Assembly: GCF_033547155.1 (NCBI RefSeq)
Contig: NZ_CP137892.1
Coordinates: 1,240,001-1,304,000 of the forward strand
Origin: Pseudomonas benzenivorans
Lineage (GTDB): Bacteria > Pseudomonadota > Gammaproteobacteria > Pseudomonadales > Pseudomonadaceae
Direction of reading: 5' to 3'
DNA length: 64,000 nt
Position numbers and translations under genes: made by a program. Shown here piece by piece: positions 9,603 through 19,016 of this stretch. Positions within the stretch are counted from its first letter, which is position 1; the number at the start of each line of letters is the position of its first letter. The notes beneath the pieces were generated by a model, which saw only the letters and a program-made list of their open reading frames with translations, was not told the origin of the DNA and made no database searches.

Positions 9603-11759
9603 GTGGCAGTAGACCTCAGCCAGGCCCAGACCCGTAGCGATCCGCGGGATCGCTACGATGACCCGTTGCTTGACAGCCTGTTGTCGCTTTGCAGTTTTCA
9701 TCAGAAGTCGGTCAGTCGGGCCATGCTCACCGCCGGCCTGCCACTGCCGGAGCAGCGCCTGACGGTCGACTTGTTGCCGCGTGCGGCGGCACGGGCCGGT
9801 CTGCAGGGGCGCTGGTTGCGTCGTGGCTTGCGGCAGATTCCGGCGCTGGCCATGCCGGCCCTGCTCCTGCTCCGCGAGGGACGTAGTGCGTTGCTGCTCG
9901 GCTGGGACGAGCAGGGCCAGGCGCGCATCATGCCGAGCGAGAGCGAGGGCGGCGAGGTGCGGGTGAATGCCGAGATATTGGCCGAGGACTACAGTGGCCA
10001 GGTGTTTTTCGCCCAGCCGCAACACAAGTTCGACTTCAATCGCGAGCAGCTCATTCCCCGGGCCGGCTCCTGGTTTCGCGACACCCTCAAACGCTCACGC
10101 TGGCTCTATCTGGATGCCGTCGCCGCCAGCCTGTTGATCAACCTGATCGGCCTGGCGACCCCCCTGTTCGTGATGAACGTCTACGACCGGGTGGTACCCA
10201 ACCAGGCCGTGGCGACGCTCTGGGTGCTGGCTATCGGCATCTCCGGTGCCTTTCTGTTCGACCTGTTGCTCAAGACCCTGCGTGGCCTGTGCCTGGACCT
10301 GGCGGGCAAGAAGACCGACCTGATCATCTCGGCGACGCTGTTCGAGCGCATCGTCGGCATGGCCATGAAGTACCGTCCGGCACGGGTCGGCAGCTTCGCC
10401 CAGAATATTCATGAGTTTCAGAGCCTGCGCGACTTCCTCGCCTCGCTGACCCTGGCCAGTGTGATCGACCTGCCCTTTACCCTGCTGATCCTGGCGGTCA
10501 TCGCGATGATCGGCGGTCACCTGGTGTGGATTCCGTTGCTGGCGTTTCCCTTGGTGGCCCTCATCGGTTGGGTGCTGCAGCGGCCCCTGGCGCAAACCAT
10601 GGAGCGCACCATGGCGCTGGCCGCCGAGCGCCAGTCCAGCCTGATCGAGAGCCTGTCCGGTCTGGACGCGGTCAAGGTCAACAATGCCGAGAGCGAGCGC
10701 CAGTACCTGTGGGAGCAGACCATCGGTGCGCTCAGTCGCCTGGAGTTGCGAGCCCGCATGCTGTCGAGCCTGGCGATGAACTCGACCCTGCTGCTGCAGC
10801 AGCTGGCAGGCGTGGTGATCATCGTGCTGGGCGTCTACCAGATCATCGAGGGCAACCTGAGCATGGGGGGGCTGATCGCCTGCTACATGCTCAGTGGCCG
10901 TGCGCTGGGGCCCTTGACCCAGTTGTCCGGCCTGCTCACTCGCTATCAGCAGGCACGGGTGACGCTCGACTCGGTCAACCAGATGATGGACCTGCCGCAG
11001 GAGCGTCAGGAAGAAGAGCGTCCCCTCAAGCGCCAGGCGCTGCAGGGGGCCGTGGAGTTCCGTCAGTTGGACTTCCATTATCCGGATCAGCAGCAGGCTG
11101 CACTGCATAACATCAACCTGGTGGTCCGTCCCGGCGAGAAGATCGGCATCATCGGTCGTAGCGGCTCGGGCAAGAGCTCCCTGGCCAAGCTGATCGTCGG
11201 CCTCTATCAACCCGATGGCGGCAGCCTGCTGGTCGATGGCACCGATGTGCGCCAGCTGGATGTCAGCGACCTGCGCCACAACATCGGCTACGTGCCCCAG
11301 GACATCCAGCTGTTTTCCGGCACCCTGCGCGACAACCTGGTGGCCGGGGCGCGCTACGTCGAGGACGAGTTGGTGCTGCAGGCCGCCGAGCTGGCCGGGG
11401 TCCACGAATTCGCCCGGCTGCACCCGAAAGGCTACGAGCTGCAGGTCGGCGAGCGCGGGCAGAACCTGTCCGGCGGTCAGCGGCAGAATGTCGCCCTGGC
11501 CCGCGCTTTGCTGCTCGATCCGCAGATACTGCTGTTCGATGAGCCGACCAGCGCCATGGACAACACCGGCGAGGAGCGTCTCAAGCAGCGCCTGGCCGGG
11601 GTGATCGGCAACAAGACCTTGCTGCTGGTAACGCACCGCGCCTCGCTGCTCAGCCTGGTCGATCGTCTGGTGATCGTCGACCGTGGGCAGATCATCGCCG
11701 ACGGGCCCAAGGGCAGCGTGATGGAAGCGCTGAAGAAGGGACAAATCAGTGTCAGCTAA
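9603..11759 (+). CDS. lapB: Type I secretion ABC transporter of the LapA system (LssB/LapB type)
   Basis: This 718-residue inner-membrane exporter ATPase starts at a GTG with only a weak ribosome site. The N-terminal ~130 residues are a C39-peptidase-like domain that appears non-proteolytic, as expected for an RTX-adhesin exporter. The membrane domain spans about residues 165-460. The nucleotide-binding domain follows, with Walker A GRSGSGKS at about 517-524, Q-loop VPQDIQLF, signature LSGGQ at about 622, Walker B ILLFDEP and switch histidine in LVTHR. Family members energise export of large unfolded adhesins with an HlyD partner and a TolC duct, both of which flank this gene. Its end overlaps the lapC start by 11 bp. 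Confidence 0.92.
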   Translation: MAVDLSQAQTRSDPRDRYDDPLLDSLLSLCSFHQKSVSRAMLTAGLPLPEQRLTVDLLPRAAARAGLQGRWLRRGLRQIPALAMPALLLLREGRSALLLGWDEQGQARIMPSESEGGEVRVNAEILAEDYSGQVFFAQPQHKFDFNREQLIPRAGSWFRDTLKRSRWLYLDAVAASLLINLIGLATPLFVMNVYDRVVPNQAVATLWVLAIGISGAFLFDLLLKTLRGLCLDLAGKKTDLIISATLFERIVGMAMKYRPARVGSFAQNIHEFQSLRDFLASLTLASVIDLPFTLLILAVIAMIGGHLVWIPLLAFPLVALIGWVLQRPLAQTMERTMALAAERQSSLIESLSGLDAVKVNNAESERQYLWEQTIGALSRLELRARMLSSLAMNSTLLLQQLAGVVIIVLGVYQIIEGNLSMGGLIACYMLSGRALGPLTQLSGLLTRYQQARVTLDSVNQMMDLPQERQEEERPLKRQALQGAVEFRQLDFHYPDQQQAALHNINLVVRPGEKIGIIGRSGSGKSSLAKLIVGLYQPDGGSLLVDGTDVRQLDVSDLRHNIGYVPQDIQLFSGTLRDNLVAGARYVEDELVLQAAELAGVHEFARLHPKGYELQVGERGQNLSGGQRQNVALARALLLDPQILLFDEPTSAMDNTGEERLKQRLAGVIGNKTLLLVTHRASLLSLVDRLVIVDRGQIIADGPKGSVMEALKKGQISVS

Positions 11760-13122
11760 ACAATCCGCGAGTCAGTCGTCCGGGGCGATGTCTTCCTACT
11801 TCGGCAGCCACACCGGAGTGGGCGACGAACCCTTGCCGGAGGTCAGCAAGGCGTTGATCGAGGATGCGCCCAAGGTGGTGCGACTGACCATCTGGGGGTT
11901 GATCGCCTTCGTTGCGTTCTGCCTGCTGTGGGCTCATTTCGCCGTGGTCGACGAGGTCACGCGGGGCGATGGCAAGGCGATTCCCTCCTCGCGGCTGCAG
12001 AAGATCCAGAACCTCGAGGGCGGCATTGTCGCCGAGCTGTTCGTGCGCGAAGGGCAGGTGGTGAACGTCGGTGATCCGCTGCTGCGCCTGGACGATACGC
12101 GCTTCGCCTCCAATGTCGGGGAGACTGAGGCCGATCGCCTGGCCTTGCTGCTGCGCGTGGAGCGGCTCAGTGCCGAGGTGCAGGGGCGCGAGCTGGAGGT
12201 GGCCGAGGAGGTGCGCGAGAAGGCGCCGCGCCTGGCCGAGAACGAGGAACAGCTGTTCAACAGCCGTCGCCAGCAGCTGCTGGACGAGATCGCCGGCCTG
12301 GAGGAGCAACTGGTGCAGCGCCGCCAGGAGTTGCGTGAGTTCGTCTCCAAGCAGGGGCAGTTCCGCAACAGCCTCAACCTGCTGCGCCAGGAAATCCGCA
12401 TGTCCGAGCCGCTGGTGGCCGAGGGCGCGATCTCCCAAGTCGAGGTGTTGCGCCTCAAGCGCGCCGAGGTGGAGAGCCGTGGCCAGCTGGAGGCCACGAC
12501 CCTGGCGATCCCCCGGGCGGAGGCGGCGATCAAGGAGGTCGAGCGCAAGATCGACGAGACCCGCGGGCGTTTTCGCAGCGACGCCCTGACCGAGTTGAAC
12601 GAGGCGCGCACCGAGCTGAGCAAGATCCAGTCCACCGGCAAGGCCCTGGAGGACCGGGTCAACCGTACCCTGGTCACCTCGCCGGTGCGCGGCATCGTCA
12701 AGCAGCTGCTGGTCAACACCATAGGCGGGGTGATCCAGCCGGGCAGCGATCTGGTGGAGATCGTGCCGCTGGACGACAAGCTGCTGGTCGAGGCGCGTAT
12801 CCGGCCCCAGGACATCGCCTTCTTGCATCCGGGCCAGGAGGCCATGGTCAAGTTCACCGCTTACGACTACACCATCTACGGCGGGCTCAAGGCCGAACTG
12901 GTGCAGATCGGCGCCGACACCGTCACCGACGATGAAGGCAACAGCTTCTACGTGATCCAGCTACGCACGGAGAAGAGCCACCTGGGTAGCGAACAGCAGC
13001 CACTGCTGATCATTCCCGGGATGGTCGCCTCGGTGGACATCATCACCGGCGAGAAGAGCATCCTCAGCTACCTGCTCAAGCCGATCATCCGCGCCCGGGC
13101 CGAGGCGCTGCGCGAGCGCTGA
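11749..13122 (+). CDS. lapC: HlyD-family membrane fusion protein of the LapA exporter
   Basis: This 457-residue periplasmic adaptor links the ABC transporter to the outer-membrane channel. It starts at GTG 11749 with AAGAAGGG 9 nt upstream and overlaps lapB by 11 bp, so translation is probably coupled. A single membrane anchor lies at about residues 45-64. Next come the lipoyl-like half-motif (NLEGGIVAELFVREGQVV), a long Glu/Arg-rich coiled coil at about 120-310, and the second lipoyl half and beta-barrel (VTSPVRGIVKQLLVNTIGG). A type I secretion C-terminus ends at ALRER. The gene closes the lapEBC operon just before a terminator. Confidence 0.92.
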   Translation: MSAKQSASQSSGAMSSYFGSHTGVGDEPLPEVSKALIEDAPKVVRLTIWGLIAFVAFCLLWAHFAVVDEVTRGDGKAIPSSRLQKIQNLEGGIVAELFVREGQVVNVGDPLLRLDDTRFASNVGETEADRLALLLRVERLSAEVQGRELEVAEEVREKAPRLAENEEQLFNSRRQQLLDEIAGLEEQLVQRRQELREFVSKQGQFRNSLNLLRQEIRMSEPLVAEGAISQVEVLRLKRAEVESRGQLEATTLAIPRAEAAIKEVERKIDETRGRFRSDALTELNEARTELSKIQSTGKALEDRVNRTLVTSPVRGIVKQLLVNTIGGVIQPGSDLVEIVPLDDKLLVEARIRPQDIAFLHPGQEAMVKFTAYDYTIYGGLKAELVQIGADTVTDDEGNSFYVIQLRTEKSHLGSEQQPLLIIPGMVASVDIITGEKSILSYLLKPIIRARAEALRER

Positions 13123-13140
13123 TGGGATTGTGAACTAATG

Positions 13141-13169
13141 AAAAAGCCGCAGTGATCTGCGGCTTTTTC
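13141..13169. terminator. Bidirectional intrinsic terminator between lapC and mmsB
   Basis: A perfect 11-bp inverted repeat (AAAAAGCCGCA / TGCGGCTTTTT) with a 7-nt loop gives a GC-rich hairpin followed by a U-run on either strand. It lies between the converging 3' ends of the lapEBC and mms operons. Confidence 0.93.
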
Positions 13170-13179
13170 TGTCCCGCGG

Positions 13180-14064
13180 CTACTCGACGAACAGCTGCTG
13201 CACCACCGAGAAGTCCCGCTGGCCCTTGCCCTGCTTGAGCAGCAGGCGGTAGAGCTGCAGCGCCAGGGCGCCCATGGGCGTGCTGCTGCCGGTCACCTGG
13301 GCCGCCTCCTGGGCCAGGCCCAGGTCCTTGGCCATCAGCTCGGCCATGAAACCGCCGGAGTAGCCCTTGGAGGCCGGGGCGTTCTCCATCACCCCGGGCC
13401 AGGGGTTGTACTTCTCCAGGGTCCAGTTGCCACCCGAGCTCTGGCGCATGATCTCGGCCAGCACCGCCGGGTCGAGGCCGTTGGCCACGCCCAGGGCCAT
13501 GGCCTCGGCGGTGGCGATCATCTGCACCGCCAGCACCTGGTTGTTGCACACCTTGGCCACCTGGCCGGCGCCGTCGGGGCCGGCGTGGAAGATATTCTTG
13601 CCCATGGCCTGGAAGATCGGCTGGGCCTTCTCCAGCACCGCGGCCTCGCCGCCGACCATGAAGGTCAGGGTGCCCGCCGCCGCCCCGGCGGTGCCGCCGG
13701 AGACCGGCGCATCGAGCATCTGCAGGCCGCGCTCGGCGGCGGCCTGGTGCACCCTGCGCGCGGACTCCGGGGCGATGGTCGAGCACTCCAGCACCAGGGT
13801 GCCGGGTTCAAGGGCCGCGAGCAGACCATTGTCGCCCAGGTACAGGCCCTCCACGTGGCGGCTGGCCGGCAGCATGCTGATCACCACCTCCATGCCCCGT
13901 ACCGCATCGGCGGCGCTGCGGGCCGCCTGGGCGCCTTCCTTTTCCAGCTCCTCGACGGCGGCCGGCACCAGGTCGAAGACCCGCAGGCCGAAGCCGGCCT
14001 TGAGCAGGTTGCGGGCCATGGGCAGGCCCATGTGGCCGAGGCCGATAAAGGCGATCTGGGTCAT
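13180..14064 (-). CDS. mmsB: 3-hydroxyisobutyrate dehydrogenase
   Basis: This 294-residue NAD-dependent enzyme oxidises 3-hydroxyisobutyrate to methylmalonate semialdehyde in valine breakdown, feeding MmsA. The N-terminus is the family's Rossmann motif (IAFIGLGHMGLPMARNL). The substrate-binding DAPVSGGTAGAAAGTL segment lies at about 118-133, and the catalytic-lysine segment GAGQVAKVCNN at about 165-175. The start at 14064 is chosen because AAGGAG stands 7 nt upstream and the protein then begins exactly at the Rossmann fold; the longer open frame upstream overlaps the preceding gene. It is the last gene of the leftward mms operon, 47 bp after the hydrolase gene. Confidence 0.95.
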   Translation of the reverse strand: MTQIAFIGLGHMGLPMARNLLKAGFGLRVFDLVPAAVEELEKEGAQAARSAADAVRGMEVVISMLPASRHVEGLYLGDNGLLAALEPGTLVLECSTIAPESARRVHQAAAERGLQMLDAPVSGGTAGAAAGTLTFMVGGEAAVLEKAQPIFQAMGKNIFHAGPDGAGQVAKVCNNQVLAVQMIATAEAMALGVANGLDPAVLAEIMRQSSGGNWTLEKYNPWPGVMENAPASKGYSGGFMAELMAKDLGLAQEAAQVTGSSTPMGALALQLYRLLLKQGKGQRDFSVVQQLFVE

Positions 14065-14111
14065 TGTCGTTCTCCTTGTGGATGGGTAGCTGTGCCGCCG
14101 GATGAGCGTGC

Positions 14112-15215
14112 CTAGAGATCGGCCAGGGGGTGTGGGCCTTCCCAGACGTCGACGAAGTGCGCCGCAATCACCTCCTCGGGGATGCTCGCGACATCCGCCC
14201 AGTGCCAGTGGGGGGGCTGGTCCTTGTCGATCAGGCGGGCGCGCACGCCTTCGGGGAAGTCCGGGTGGCGGCAGCAGTTCAGGCTCATGGCGTACTCCAT
14301 CTGGAACACCTGCTCCAGGGACATGCGCCGGGCCCGGGCGATTTGCTGCCAGACCAGGTGGGCGGTCAGCGGGCAGCCGCTGGCCAGGGTCTTGGCGGCG
14401 CGGGCCAGCAACGGGTCGCCATCGTCCTGCAGGGCGGCCAGGGCGTGCCAGGCGGCCGGCAGGTCGGGGTGGTCGAGCAGTTGGTCGATACGCTCGCGGC
14501 GCGGCAGCCACTGGGCTTCCGGCAGCTCGCCGCGGGCCTCGTGCTCCAGGGCCTTGAGCAGGCTGTGCAGCTGCAGTTGCGGCTGCTCCTGCCAGTTGAG
14601 CTGGACCAGGCCCTCGATCAGCGCATCCTGCTGGTTGTCGAGCAGGAAACGGTCGGCCAGGTCCAGGTCCAGGGCGTCGCGGGCGTTGATGCCGCTGGCG
14701 GTCAGGCCGAGGAACAGGCCGAGCCGGCCGGGCAGGCGGGCGAGGAACCAGCTGCCGCCGACATCCGGGTACAGGCCGATATGGATCTCCGGCATGCCCA
14801 GGCGGCTGGACGGGGTGACGATGCGCAGGCTGGCGCCCTGCATCAGGCCCATGCCACCGCCCAGCACATGGCCGTGGGCCCAGCAGATCAGCGGCTTGGG
14901 ATAGCGGTGGATGCGGTGGTCGAGACGGTATTCGTCGGCGAAGAAGCGCCGCGCCAGGGGCGGCACCTCGCCGGGGTGGGCGCGGCACTGCTGGACCAGC
15001 TGGACCACATCGCCGCCGGCACAGAAGGCCTTGGGGCCGTTGCCGCGCAGCAGCACGCAGGCGATCCTGGGGTCCTCGGCCCAGGCCGCGAGCTGGGCGT
15101 CCAGGGCTTCGATCATCGGCAGGGTCAGGGCATTGAGGCTCTTCTGCGCATCCAGGCTGGCGATGCCGACCTGGTAGCCGTGCAGGCTGTTATGTAACTC
15201 GAAACTCACGTTCAT
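14112..15215 (-). CDS. 3-hydroxyisobutyryl-CoA hydrolase (crotonase superfamily)
   Basis: This 367-residue protein is larger than ordinary enoyl-CoA hydratases and has the hydrolase pattern. The oxyanion-hole region reads GGGMGLMQGASLRIV, and PEIHIGLYPDVGGSWFLARL supplies the conserved Glu and Asp characteristic of 3-hydroxyisobutyryl-CoA hydrolases. Family role: it releases free 3-hydroxyisobutyrate from its CoA ester, the step between the neighbouring hydratase and MmsB. The start at 15215 (MNVSFELHNS) is preferred because the extra 19 upstream residues overlap the hydratase 3' end and look non-conserved; the ribosome site is weak at either start. Confidence 0.9.
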   Translation of the reverse strand: MNVSFELHNSLHGYQVGIASLDAQKSLNALTLPMIEALDAQLAAWAEDPRIACVLLRGNGPKAFCAGGDVVQLVQQCRAHPGEVPPLARRFFADEYRLDHRIHRYPKPLICWAHGHVLGGGMGLMQGASLRIVTPSSRLGMPEIHIGLYPDVGGSWFLARLPGRLGLFLGLTASGINARDALDLDLADRFLLDNQQDALIEGLVQLNWQEQPQLQLHSLLKALEHEARGELPEAQWLPRRERIDQLLDHPDLPAAWHALAALQDDGDPLLARAAKTLASGCPLTAHLVWQQIARARRMSLEQVFQMEYAMSLNCCRHPDFPEGVRARLIDKDQPPHWHWADVASIPEEVIAAHFVDVWEGPHPLADL

Positions 15216-15256
15216 GGTCGTTCTCGTCGGGCGGCCGTCGTCTGCCGCTCCCAGGG

Positions 15257-16075
15257 TTACTTGTTGCGCCACTGTGGCTCGCGCTTCTCCAGGAAGGCAT
15301 TGACCCCCTCGCGGGTGTCGTCGGCGTCGAACAGGTCGACGAAGCGCTCACGCTCCTCCGGTAGCCACTGGTTCGGATTGCGTTCGCGGGCGCCCTGGAT
15401 CAACGGTTTGATGGTGCGCACCGCCACCGGGCTCTGCCGCGCCACCTTGGCCGCCAGCAGCAGGGCATGGTTGCGCGCCTCGCCGCTGTCGACCAGCTGC
15501 TCGACCAGGCCGATGCGCAGCGCGGTCTCGGCATCGATGCGCTCGCCGCAGAGGATCATGCGCTTGGCCCAGCCCTCGCCGACCAGCCAGGGCAGTGCCT
15601 GGGTGCCGCCGGCGCAGGGCAGCAGGCCCACCGTGGCCTCCGGCAGGGCCATCTGCGCCTGGCGCTCGGCGATGCGCAGGTCGCAGGCCAGGGCGCATTC
15701 CAGGCCGCCGCCCATGGCGTAGCCGTTGATCGCGGCGATCGATACGCCGCGGAAGTCGCGCAGCGCCTCGAAGGCCTCGCCGAAGCGCCGGGCCATCTCG
15801 CGGGCGCGGGCCTTGTCGCCGTCGGCGAACAGATTGAGGTCGGCGCCGGCGCTGAAAAACTTGCCGCCCTGGCCGGTCACCACCAGGGCATAGATGTCGT
15901 CGTCGCGGTTGAGGTGCTCGATCAGCTGCTTGAGGCCGATCAGCGAGTCGCGGTCCCAGGTGTTGGCCGGCGGGTGGTTGAGGGTGATCAGCGCCGTGTG
16001 GCCGTGCTTCTCCACGGTGATCTTGTGGGTCAGGTCGAACAGGCCGGGGCTGTAGGGTTCCAGGGCGGTGGTCAT
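15257..16075 (-). CDS. Enoyl-CoA hydratase, probably acting on methacrylyl-CoA
   Basis: This 272-residue crotonase-fold protein has both catalytic glutamates in expected places: GGGLECALACDLRIAE (about 123-138) and LPEATVGLLPCAGGTQ (about 143-158). The oxyanion-hole segment is FSAGADL. Ordinary members hydrate enoyl-CoA to 3-hydroxyacyl-CoA. Its place between the acyl-CoA dehydrogenase and the 3-hydroxyisobutyryl-CoA hydrolase suggests methacrylyl-CoA as substrate; that specificity is inferred from context. Gaps to its neighbours are 24 and 41 bp, consistent with one transcript. Confidence 0.9.
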   Translation of the reverse strand: MTTALEPYSPGLFDLTHKITVEKHGHTALITLNHPPANTWDRDSLIGLKQLIEHLNRDDDIYALVVTGQGGKFFSAGADLNLFADGDKARAREMARRFGEAFEALRDFRGVSIAAINGYAMGGGLECALACDLRIAERQAQMALPEATVGLLPCAGGTQALPWLVGEGWAKRMILCGERIDAETALRIGLVEQLVDSGEARNHALLLAAKVARQSPVAVRTIKPLIQGARERNPNQWLPEERERFVDLFDADDTREGVNAFLEKREPQWRNK

Positions 16076-16099
16076 GGGTTTCCTCGTGTCGGTATGGGG

Positions 16100-17263
16100 C
16101 TAGAGCAGGCGATCGAGCATGCCGCCCTGCTCGAGCAGGCGGCGGGCGATGATCACCCGCATGATCTCGTTGGTCCCCTCGAGTATCTGGTGCACGCGGC
16201 TGTCGCGTACCCAGCGCTCCAGCGGGTAGTCGTTCAGGTAACCATAGCCGCCGTGCAATTGCAGGGCCTCGTTGCACAGGGCGAAGCACTGGTCGGTGGC
16301 GAAGCGCTTGGCCATGGCGCAGTACAGGCTGGCCTCGCCATGGCGGTTATCCAGCTTGTGCGCGGCCAGGCGCACCATCTGCCGGCTGGCGGTGAGCGCG
16401 GTGAGCATGTCGGCCAGCTTGAACTGCAGGGCCTGGAATTCGCTGAGGGGCTTGCCGAACTGCTTGCGCTCCTCGACATAGCGCAGCGCCTGCTCCAGCG
16501 CCGCCTGGGCCGCACCCAGGGAGCAGCTGGCGATGTTGAGGCGGCCGCCGTCCAGGCCCTTCATGGCATAGACGAAGCCCTGGCCCTCGGGGCCGATGCG
16601 GTTGCCGGCGGGGATGCGCACGCCTTCGAAGCTGATCGAGCGGGTCGGCTGGGCGCACCAGCCCATCTTCAGCTCGTTGCGGCCGTACTTCACGCCCTCG
16701 GCGTCGGCCGGCACCAGGAAGCAGGAGATGCCCTTGGCCCCTTCCTGGCCGGTGCGCGCCATGACGATCAGCACATCGGTGCTGCCGGCGCCGGAGATGA
16801 AGCACTTGCTGCCGTCCAGCACGTAGTGTTCGCCTTCGCGGCGCGCGCGAGTGGCCAGGCGGGCCGCGTCGGAGCCGGCGTCCGGCTCGGTCAGGCAGTA
16901 GGAGGCGAGCAGCTCGCCGCTGACCAGGCGCGGCAGCCAGCGGGCCTTGAGCTCGGCGTCGGCGAAGCTGGCGAGCATCCAGATGGCCATGTTGTGGATG
17001 GTCATGTAGGCAGTGGTGGCCACGCAGCCGGCCGCCAGCTGCTCGAAGATCAGCGCGGCGGACAGGCGCGACAGGCCCAGGCCGCCATCCTCCTCGCCGA
17101 GGTACAGGGCCAGGTAGCCCTGCTCGCCGGCGCGCTTGATCACCTCGACCGGGAAGTGGTGCTCGCGGTCCCAGTCGCCGGCATGGGGGGCCAGCTCGTG
17201 ACGGGCGAAGGCGCGGGCGCTGTCGACCAGCAGGCGTTGTTCATCGCTGAGTTCGAAGTCCAT
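16100..17263 (-). CDS. Acyl-CoA dehydrogenase, probably isobutyryl-CoA dehydrogenase
   Basis: This 387-residue FAD enzyme has the family's three-part architecture. The signature CLTEPDAGSDAARLATRA lies at about 122-139, the FAD/substrate segment GSKCFISGAG at about 151-160, and the C-terminal catalytic stretch around ILEGTNEIMRVIIARRLLE at about 356-374 contains the expected catalytic glutamate. Electrons would pass to electron-transferring flavoprotein. Isobutyryl-CoA specificity is inferred from its position next to mmsA, the hydratase and the hydrolase. It begins MDFELSDEQRLLVDSAR with no credible upstream alternative. Confidence 0.9.
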   Translation of the reverse strand: MDFELSDEQRLLVDSARAFARHELAPHAGDWDREHHFPVEVIKRAGEQGYLALYLGEEDGGLGLSRLSAALIFEQLAAGCVATTAYMTIHNMAIWMLASFADAELKARWLPRLVSGELLASYCLTEPDAGSDAARLATRARREGEHYVLDGSKCFISGAGSTDVLIVMARTGQEGAKGISCFLVPADAEGVKYGRNELKMGWCAQPTRSISFEGVRIPAGNRIGPEGQGFVYAMKGLDGGRLNIASCSLGAAQAALEQALRYVEERKQFGKPLSEFQALQFKLADMLTALTASRQMVRLAAHKLDNRHGEASLYCAMAKRFATDQCFALCNEALQLHGGYGYLNDYPLERWVRDSRVHQILEGTNEIMRVIIARRLLEQGGMLDRLL

Positions 17264-17333
17264 TGCGGATCCTTGTGAGATTCGGTGGCGCAGAGGCTCG
17301 AACCAGGCCGGCGGCTGGCCGGCCCGGCGCGCA

Positions 17334-18827
17334 TCATTTCAGGTGGATGGTCATGTTCGGTCCCGTGACCGGCGACTCGTCGAACCAGCGGGTGGTGACC
17401 GTCTTGGTCTCGGTGTAGAAACGCACGCCCTGCTTGCCGTAGGCGTGCAGGTCGCCGTAGAACGAGCCCTTCCAGCCGGTGAAGGAGAAGAACGGCAGCG
17501 GCACCGGAATCGCCACGTTGATGCCCACCTGGCCGACCTCCACCGCGTGCTGGTAATGCCGCGCGGCGCCGCCGGAGCGGGTGAAGATCGAGGTGCCGTT
17601 GCCGTAGGGGCTGGCGTTGACCAGGGCGATGGCCTCGTCCAGGGTGTCGACCTCCATGCACACCAGCACCGGGCCGAAGATCTCCTCGCGGTACAGGCCC
17701 ATCTTGGCGGTTACGCCGCGGAACAGGGTGGGGCCCAGCCAGTTGCCGTTGGGGTAGCCTTCCACCGTGCAGTGCGAGCCGTCCAGCAGGCACTCGGCGC
17801 CCTCGGCCTTGCCCTCGGCGATCAGGCGCAGCACGCGCTGCCTGGCCTGCTGGCTGATCAGCGGGCCGAAGGCGGCATGGGGATCGGTCCAGGGGCCGGG
17901 GCGCAGTTCGGCCATCTGCGCGCCCAGCTCGTCGATCCACTGCTTCGACTCGCCGACGAACACCGCCACGCTGATGGCCATGCAGCGCTGGCCGGCGGCG
18001 CCGCAACTGGCGCCGACCAGGTTGCTGAGTACCTGATCCTTGTTGGCGTCGGGCAGGATCACCATGTGGTTCTTCGCCCCGGCGAAGGCCTGCACGCGCT
18101 TGAGGTGGGCGGTGCCGGTGCGGTAGATGTGCTGACCCACCGGCACCGAGCCGACGAAGGAGATGGCGCGGATGTCCGGGTGGGTGAGCAGGCTGTCGAC
18201 CACCTCGCGGCCGCCGTGCAGCACCTGCAGCACGCCCGCGGGGGCGCCGGCCTCGATGAACAGCTCCGCCAGCCTGTTCGGGGTCAGCGGGTCCTGTTCC
18301 GACGGCTTGAGGATGAAGGTGTTGCCGGCGGCGATGGCCAGGGGAAACATCCACAGCGGGATCATCGCCGGGAAGTTGAACGGGGTGATCCCGGTGCACA
18401 CGCCCAGGGGCTGGATCCAGCTGGCGGTGTCGATATCGCGGGCCACGTTCTCGGCGGTCTCGCCCATCATCAGGCTGGCGATATTGGCCGCCTGCTCGAC
18501 CACCTCGATGCCGCGCCAGACGTCGCCCTTGGCGTCGGCCAGGGTCTTGCCGGTTTCCCCGGCGAGGATTTCGGCCAGCTCGTCGTGGTGCTCCTTGAGC
18601 AGGTGCTGGTAGCGCAGCATCAGACGCGCGCGCTCCGGCACCGGCACCTCGCGCCAGGTCAGGAAGGCGGCCTTGGCGCTGGCCACGGCGGCCTCGATCT
18701 CCTCGGCGGTGGCCTTGGGCGCCAGGGCCAGCACCTCCTGGGTCGCCGGGTCGGTGACTTCGATGAACTCGCGGGCGCGGCTTTCGCGCCACTGTCCTTC
18801 GATCAACTGCGGAATTGCCTTGGCCAT
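17334..18827 (-). CDS. mmsA: CoA-acylating methylmalonate-semialdehyde dehydrogenase
   Basis: This 497-residue aldehyde dehydrogenase converts methylmalonate semialdehyde to propionyl-CoA in valine catabolism. Visible features are the NAD-binding region with [17 protein letters not shown] (about 148-164) and KPSEQDPLT. The catalytic Cys282 lies in [10 protein letters not shown]. As is typical of MmsA, the usual aldehyde-dehydrogenase general-base glutamate motif is absent. The start at 18827 has AGGAGA 7 nt upstream. It is the first gene of the leftward operon and diverges from mmsR, with a direct-repeat site and a -10-like TATAAC in between. Confidence 0.96.
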   Translation of the reverse strand: MAKAIPQLIEGQWRESRAREFIEVTDPATQEVLALAPKATAEEIEAAVASAKAAFLTWREVPVPERARLMLRYQHLLKEHHDELAEILAGETGKTLADAKGDVWRGIEVVEQAANIASLMMGETAENVARDIDTASWIQPLGVCTGITPFNFPAMIPLWMFPLAIAAGNTFILKPSEQDPLTPNRLAELFIEAGAPAGVLQVLHGGREVVDSLLTHPDIRAISFVGSVPVGQHIYRTGTAHLKRVQAFAGAKNHMVILPDANKDQVLSNLVGASCGAAGQRCMAISVAVFVGESKQWIDELGAQMAELRPGPWTDPHAAFGPLISQQARQRVLRLIAEGKAEGAECLLDGSHCTVEGYPNGNWLGPTLFRGVTAKMGLYREEIFGPVLVCMEVDTLDEAIALVNASPYGNGTSIFTRSGGAARHYQHAVEVGQVGINVAIPVPLPFFSFTGWKGSFYGDLHAYGKQGVRFYTETKTVTTRWFDESPVTGPNMTIHLK

Positions 18828-18879
18828 TGCTCTCTCCTGATGGCGGCTGCGTTGGGGAGCCGGGTGTCGTTCCTTAACT

Positions 18880-18950
18880 GTTATAGCCGCCGGAGCCGCG
18901 CTTGTGGATTGACGATCTTGGTCATTGGATGGACTATCTTGGGATTGGAT
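18880..18950 (-). promoter_or_regulatory. mmsA promoter with tandem AraC-type operator (probable MmsR site)
   Basis: Two direct repeats ATCTTGG(TC/G)ATTGGAT lie at 18915-18930 and 18936-18950, starting 21 bp apart, i.e. two helical turns on the same face. They sit directly upstream of a weak -35 position, with a TATAAC -10 candidate at 18880-18885 (read on the minus strand) about 53 bp before the mmsA start. This is the usual layout of an AraC-family activator site abutting the -35 box. Binding by MmsR is inferred. Confidence 0.65.
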
Positions 18951-19016
18951 CTGTGCCGTGGGCGATCGATACCCAGATGCGCAGAGCGTTTGTCGAGCCT
19001 AAGGGGGAGGGCAGCC

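Noticed and set aside
15467..17278. 603-residue plus-strand frame opposite the hydratase and acyl-CoA dehydrogenase
   Set aside because: Shadow of two genes whose catalytic motifs are all in place on the minus strand.
17343..19016. Long N-terminal extension of mmsR back through mmsA
   Set aside because: It is antisense to mmsA and crosses the promoter region; ATG 19017 has a strong ribosome site and gives the normal AraC-family length.
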